Assembly: GCA_026645635.1 (NCBI GenBank)
Contig: JAPKMV010000076.1
Span: forward strand, 1 to 10,074
Length of the DNA: 10,074 bases
Direction of reading: 5' to 3'
Source: Caldilineaceae bacterium
Lineage (GTDB): Bacteria > Chloroflexota > Anaerolineae > Caldilineales > Caldilineaceae
The position numbers and the translations under genes are program-made. Positions 6,057-10,074 of the stretch are shown one piece after another. How positions within the stretch are numbered: the stretch's first letter is position 1; each line of letters opens with the position of its first letter. Under the pieces are notes generated by a model that was not told the DNA's origin, did not search any database, and saw only the letters and a list, made by a program, of their open reading frames with translations.

Positions 6057-9000
6057 TCACGGCTGCGACGCCACCAGCGGCATGAAGACCCGATTGGGCT
6101 GCCAGGCGTCGGCGACCGCCACCGCAGCGGGAACTGTCTGCCCCTCCTCACTCCCCAGCGCGACATCCGTCAGCGTGAGACTGGCGGGCTGGCCGTTGGC
6201 CTCGGCGCGGCCCACCAACTGCACGGTCGCGACTGCGCCATCCACCAGCAGGGGCAGCGGCAGCGCGACGCCAGTCATCAACACCTGGAGTTGCCCCTGT
6301 TCGGCATCGTAGTGGGCCATCCCCAGGACGTTGCCGGGCAGGTGGAGGGCAAGGGCGTCGGGCAGGCCGTTGCCGTCGCTGTCGGTCGAGTCGAACGCAA
6401 GCTGCTGCGGGTCGAAATTCAGCGTGAAGGCGAGCGAGGCGAGCGCGTGCCCGTTGGTGACGACCTGGATCGGCACGGCGACCGCCACACCGGGCGCGGC
6501 GGCGATGGTGGCGGGCGCAGCGATCACCGGCAGCGCGTCCGCTGTGCGTGCCGCCGTGACGCCGCAGGCGGCGCCGAAGTAGCGGCGCGCGGTGCAGACG
6601 ATGTCGGAGACTTCCACCATGCGATCTGCGTTGGCGTCACAGCCGCGGGCGCTGCCGGGGAAGGCGCCGAGCGGTGAGTAGAGCCATGAATTGCGATGGA
6701 CGTGCTGGCTGTCGGTATTGGTGCTTTCGATGTCGAAGATCTCGAGGGCGCCTGCCACGAAATCGCCCGCATTGAGCGCGCCGTCGCCGTTGCAGTCGCC
6801 GGGGTCGTCGGCGCCTACCACCACGATGATGCCGGGCGTGTGGGTCACTGGCCGCTGGAGATCGCCAGCATCCTGGAGCACAGGCTCGCCGCTGATGGCA
6901 ATGTCCGTCCAGGCGCTGGCCGCGGGACAAGCAGCCTGGCCCTCGAAGACGAGGTAAGCCATCACACCCTCGACCAGCGGCGCAGCGCTGCTCACCAAGT
7001 TCACTGTCACCGCACCGTCGTCGTCGGCGTCAGCCGCCGTGTCGCTGAAGGTTGGCTGCAGCCCGGTCAAGCCCTGGTAGTCGAGGCAGGCGGTGTTGTA
7101 GGTCACGGTGAAGCTGGCGGACACGATGTTGTTGCCGGTGGCGCTAAAGCCGATGGGCGCCGTCACCGTTTCCCCGGCAGTGACCACGGCGACATCCGGC
7201 TCGCCGGGCAGCGTCAGCCGCGACTTGCCGACGACCAGGATCGTGAACTGTTGCTGGACTTCCCTGGCGCCGCTGTCCAGGCTCTGCACGCGCACCTTGT
7301 ACTGGCTGCGCACGGTGTAGGTGAGCGCCGTGTTGGTGGCGAGCGCGCCGCCGCTGGTGAGGGTGAACAGGCTGTTGTCGGCATCGCCGGGGCCGGCGAC
7401 AAAGGCATAGGTGTGGCTGTCGCCCGCATCTTCATCGACCGTGGAGAAAGCGCCAATCGGTGTGCCCAGCGCCACGCCCTCCACCACTTCCGCATGGTCC
7501 AGACTGAGACCGCCGGGCGCGTCGTTCACGTTCGTGATGCTGATGACCACGGTCTGGGCAAAGCTGGCGCCCTGGCCATCGTCCGCTGCGATGCACAGTG
7601 TGTGGGTGGGGGTCGCTTCGTAGTTGAAGGTGCGTTCGCTGATGAGTTGCGTCGGGCTGGCGGGATTGACTGCGAAGCCGCCGTTGTCGAAGCTGCCGGT
7701 GCAGGCGACGCTCACGGCAAAGGTCGTCGTGGCGCTGTCGCCGTCGGGGTCGGTCGCACTCAAGACGCCCAGCGCGCGGCTGCCGCTCTCGTTCTCGTAG
7801 ACCGTTCCCGCAAAGGCGATAGCCGTCGGCGCCTGGTTCAGATCCAGCGTATAGCGGCCGCCGACGGCGACGCCCGCCACCCCTGCACCTTCGGTGTTGC
7901 CAAAGGTCGCCGCCGGCGCGACAAAGGTGAAATCTGTTGTCTGGTCGGTGGTCTGGCACGAACCGAGCAACGTGAACTTGATCGAGAGGATCGCACCATC
8001 CGGCAGGGCCGCCAGCGGCGCATCCGGGTCCCAGAGCGCGATCTCCACCGCCCCCGTTTCCCCGTCGTCGGTCTTGAGCAGCGCATAGCCTGCGTGCAGC
8101 GCGCTGATGTCGGTCTCAGGATTGGCGATGCGCACACAGGCCTCGTCGTAGTCCAGCGAAAAGGTGACGGAACTGATGGCAAGCCCGTCGTCGGCGAAGA
8201 TGACAGGCACGGTGAAGCTGTTCGTCCCGCCCGGCAGATCGAGGGTGGCGGTGACCACGCTCAGGGTGGGCGTGCCGACCGGTGCGGCGGCCACGCTGGC
8301 ATCGTCATCCTCGCTCTGCGAGCTGTTGCCCGGCGTCGAGTCGAGGTCAAGCTGGTCGCTGGTGGCCACTTCGACGGCGTTAAGATGCGCGCCCGTGGCG
8401 TTGACGGTCGCCGTGATGGTCAGCGTGGCGACGCTGCCGGCGTCGATGCTGCCCACGGTCCAGAGCGTCGCGCCGTTGTAGCTGCCCGCCGTGGTGCTGC
8501 TGGCGAGATAGGTGAAGCCGCTGGGCAGCGCTTCGCTCACGGTGACGTTTGTGGCCTGGTTCGGGCCGGCGTTGCTGAGGACAATGGCAAAGGTGATCAG
8601 ATCATCGACCCGCGGCGTCAGGCTGCTGGCCGTCTTGGTCAGCGCCAGGTCCGCCGGCAGCGTATCGAAGAAATTCTGGGCGCCGGTCACCTGCCAGGCT
8701 GTGACTGTCACAGCCGCGATGACGTCGTCGTTGGCGCCGCTGATGTCGCCAGTGCTCACGTAGCCGGCCGCGTTCGTGGCGGTTATCGTGTAGGTCCCCG
8801 GCGGCGCGGTGAAGGTGTAGACGCCGGTGGCGTCGGTTGTTGTCGTCATCCCGTTGCTCAAGGTCAGCAGCACGCCGGCAAGACCACTCTCGCCTTCGTT
8901 GTAGCCGCCGTTGTGATTGGTGTCAGCGAAGACGGCGCCGGTAATCACGCCGATGATCTGTCGCACGGCGAAATTCGCCAGCGCGGGCGCGCCGCCGGCA

Positions 9001-10074
9001 GTGACAGACACCGCCAACGGAGTGACGGCGGCATAGCCGGGCGGTAGGGTGAGCGTGACGGTGTAGGCGCCCGCGGGGACACCCGCCACCGTGTATGCGC
9101 CATCGCCGCCGGTTTGCACCGTTGCCAGGAGCGCAGCATCCGCGTCCAGCAGGCTGACGGTCAGCCCGGCGTGGCCAGCCTCGCCGGCATCCTGCACACC
9201 GTCGCCGTCGTTGTCGTCGAAGGCGACGCCCTGGACCGCAAACCAGCCGTAATCTTCCACCTCGCCGTTGTAGACCAGACCGGTGGCGCTAAATGCCTGG
9301 GCGTAGTCCACCGGGTAGAGGCGGAAGCGGGCAAAGAGCGGGTTGGCGGCAAGATAGCCGGCGCCGACGGCCATGGTGGTCGATTGCGTGCCGGTGACCA
9401 CTGCGCCCAAATCTTGCTCTTCGCCTTCGCCGAACTGTCCGTCAGCGTTCCAGTCGAACCAGCCCCACAAGTGGCCTTCGCCGCTGGCCGTCACCGTGAT
9501 CGCGCCGTTGGCGCCGGCGACCCAGGCTGCGGTGAGCGGTCGCGCCACGCCGTCGCCCGGCCCGCTGGCCGTTGCGCTCTCCACACCGTCGTTCGTCGCA
9601 GCGATTCCCGTGCCCAGGTAGAGGCGCTCGGCGGGGTCAGCGGGCAAGACGTGGCGCGCGCCGTCGTCGGCCAGGGTGGTGTTGGCGAAACTCGCCGGCA
9701 GATAGCCGAACTCGACCATCGAAACCTGGCCTGAACCGATGCCGGTGCGCTGCTCGTTGGCGCCGAGCGTGATGAGCGCAGTGAGACCGGTGGCCGGGTT
9801 GACCTGGTTGTCGTTGTCGTCGCCCCAGTTAGGGCTGTAGCCATAGTGCTCGAACAGGGAAAAGCCGACGTAATAGCTGCCGTCTGCCAGCACGGTGAAG
9901 GTGTAGGCGCCCGCTGCATCCGTGTTCGTGGTGGCGACCTGCACCTGATTGGCGGTGTCCGTGTAATAGAGTGTCACCGCCAGACCGGGCAGCGAGGGTT
10001 CGCCGGCCTCCTGGCTGCCGTCGCCGTCGTCCATCCAGGCCGCGCCGCGGAGGGACCCCATGGTCAATGTCACC
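6057..10074 (-). CDS. Giant multidomain surface protein, 5'-partial (SdrD_B, GEVED, DUF11, cohesin-like, cadherin-like and dockerin modules)
   Basis: At least 1338 residues, open to the right edge. The GTG at 10073 is just the first start-type codon in view: there is no signal peptide and the frame opens in mid-module, so the true start lies outside. Residues count from 10073. Modules seen: SdrD_B-like ~8-113 (D15, D16, D18, E25); GEVED-type ~118-280 with WFDWNADG at 205-212 and NGEVEDYG at 269-276; SdrD_B-like ~281-372 (DDNDGDG) and ~376-470 (DTNHNGG); DUF11 ~473-590; cohesin-like ~600-742; two cadherin-like, ~748-853 (ends NVNDAP) and ~854-950; cohesin-like ~955-1087; type I dockerin ~1090-1170 (D1093/N1095/D1097/D1104 and D1146/N1148/D1150/D1157); cohesin-like ~1182-1310; tail RVFMPLVASQP. 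No catalytic motif is visible. By family knowledge these modules build calcium-stabilised extracellular proteins and protein-protein contacts, so an envelope scaffold or adhesin role is inferred. The next gene lies 152 bases downstream on the same strand. The reading frame is sure; the exact function is unknown. Confidence 0.9.
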   Translation of the reverse strand, partial: VTLTMGSLRGAAWMDDGDGSQEAGEPSLPGLAVTLYYTDTANQVQVATTNTDAAGAYTFTVLADGSYYVGFSLFEHYGYSPNWGDDNDNQVNPATGLTALITLGANEQRTGIGSGQVSMVEFGYLPASFANTTLADDGARHVLPADPAERLYLGTGIAATNDGVESATASGPGDGVARPLTAAWVAGANGAITVTASGEGHLWGWFDWNADGQFGEGEEQDLGAVVTGTQSTTMAVGAGYLAANPLFARFRLYPVDYAQAFSATGLVYNGEVEDYGWFAVQGVAFDDNDGDGVQDAGEAGHAGLTVSLLDADAALLATVQTGGDGAYTVAGVPAGAYTVTLTLPPGYAAVTPLAVSVTAGGAPALANFAVRQIIGVITGAVFADTNHNGGYNEGESGLAGVLLTLSNGMTTTTDATGVYTFTAPPGTYTITATNAAGYVSTGDISGANDDVIAAVTVTAWQVTGAQNFFDTLPADLALTKTASSLTPRVDDLITFAIVLSNAGPNQATNVTVSEALPSGFTYLASSTTAGSYNGATLWTVGSIDAGSVATLTITATVNATGAHLNAVEVATSDQLDLDSTPGNSSQSEDDDASVAAAPVGTPTLSVVTATLDLPGGTNSFTVPVIFADDGLAISSVTFSLDYDEACVRIANPETDISALHAGYALLKTDDGETGAVEIALWDPDAPLAALPDGAILSIKFTLLGSCQTTDQTTDFTFVAPAATFGNTEGAGVAGVAVGGRYTLDLNQAPTAIAFAGTVYENESGSRALGVLSATDPDGDSATTTFAVSVACTGSFDNGGFAVNPASPTQLISERTFNYEATPTHTLCIAADDGQGASFAQTVVISITNVNDAPGGLSLDHAEVVEGVALGTPIGAFSTVDEDAGDSHTYAFVAGPGDADNSLFTLTSGGALATNTALTYTVRSQYKVRVQSLDSGAREVQQQFTILVVGKSRLTLPGEPDVAVVTAGETVTAPIGFSATGNNIVSASFTVTYNTACLDYQGLTGLQPTFSDTAADADDDGAVTVNLVSSAAPLVEGVMAYLVFEGQAACPAASAWTDIAISGEPVLQDAGDLQRPVTHTPGIIVVVGADDPGDCNGDGALNAGDFVAGALEIFDIESTNTDSQHVHRNSWLYSPLGAFPGSARGCDANADRMVEVSDIVCTARRYFGAACGVTAARTADALPVIAAPATIAAAPGVAVAVPIQVVTNGHALASLAFTLNFDPQQLAFDSTDSDGNGLPDALALHLPGNVLGMAHYDAEQGQLQVLMTGVALPLPLLVDGAVATVQLVGRAEANGQPASLTLTDVALGSEEGQTVPAAVAVADAWQPNRVFMPLVASQP

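Noticed and set aside
5891..6085. Small plus-strand frame spanning the spacer
   Set aside because: It straddles the inverted repeat and both gene ends, with no ribosome site and no recognisable product.
6696..9047. Plus-strand open frame of 783 codons
   Set aside because: Antisense shadow of the cohesin-cadherin-dockerin region. The minus frame has clear modules; this one has none.

Overview
The window is high-GC DNA, and almost all of it is taken up by two very large secreted or surface proteins on the minus strand. Transcription runs from the right edge to the left. The modules present (DUF11 stalks, SdrD_B-like and GEVED modules, cohesin-like and dockerin modules, and a C-terminal tail ending in VFMPLVASQP) look to me like a free-living filamentous or biofilm bacterium of the Chloroflexota (Anaerolineae/Caldilineae type). 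This placement rests on module style and recalled C-terminal tails, not on a marker gene.

Right part (6057-10074): the 3' part of a giant mosaic protein whose start lies beyond the right edge. Module order is an SdrD_B-like segment, a GEVED-type module, two more SdrD_B-like modules, one DUF11 repeat, a cohesin-like module, two cadherin-like modules, a second cohesin-like module, a type I dockerin, a third cohesin-like module and the short hydrophobic tail.

Middle (5905-6056): a 152-base spacer, AT-rich for this window. It holds an imperfect 11-bp inverted repeat that resembles a dispersed extragenic palindrome. A perfect TATAAT hexamer lies at its left edge and overlaps the first possible ATG of the next gene.

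Left part (1-5904): a giant adhesin-like protein with a signal peptide, an L-type-lectin-like domain, four DUF11 repeats, two carboxypeptidase-regulatory-like modules, five more DUF11 repeats, a galactose-binding-like jelly roll, and then a PKD domain reached only through a +1 frame change near 311-330. As given, the main frame stops at 217. The PKD frame stays open to the left edge, so the gene is either broken or carries a single-base sequence error, and it continues out of the window.

The proteins are probably both envelope-exposed. The left one looks like a carbohydrate-binding adhesin on a long stalk. The right one looks like a scaffold-type surface protein with calcium-binding modules. 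I see no enzyme, RNA gene, insertion sequence, CRISPR array or defence gene. The long plus-strand open frames are antisense shadows of the two genes.
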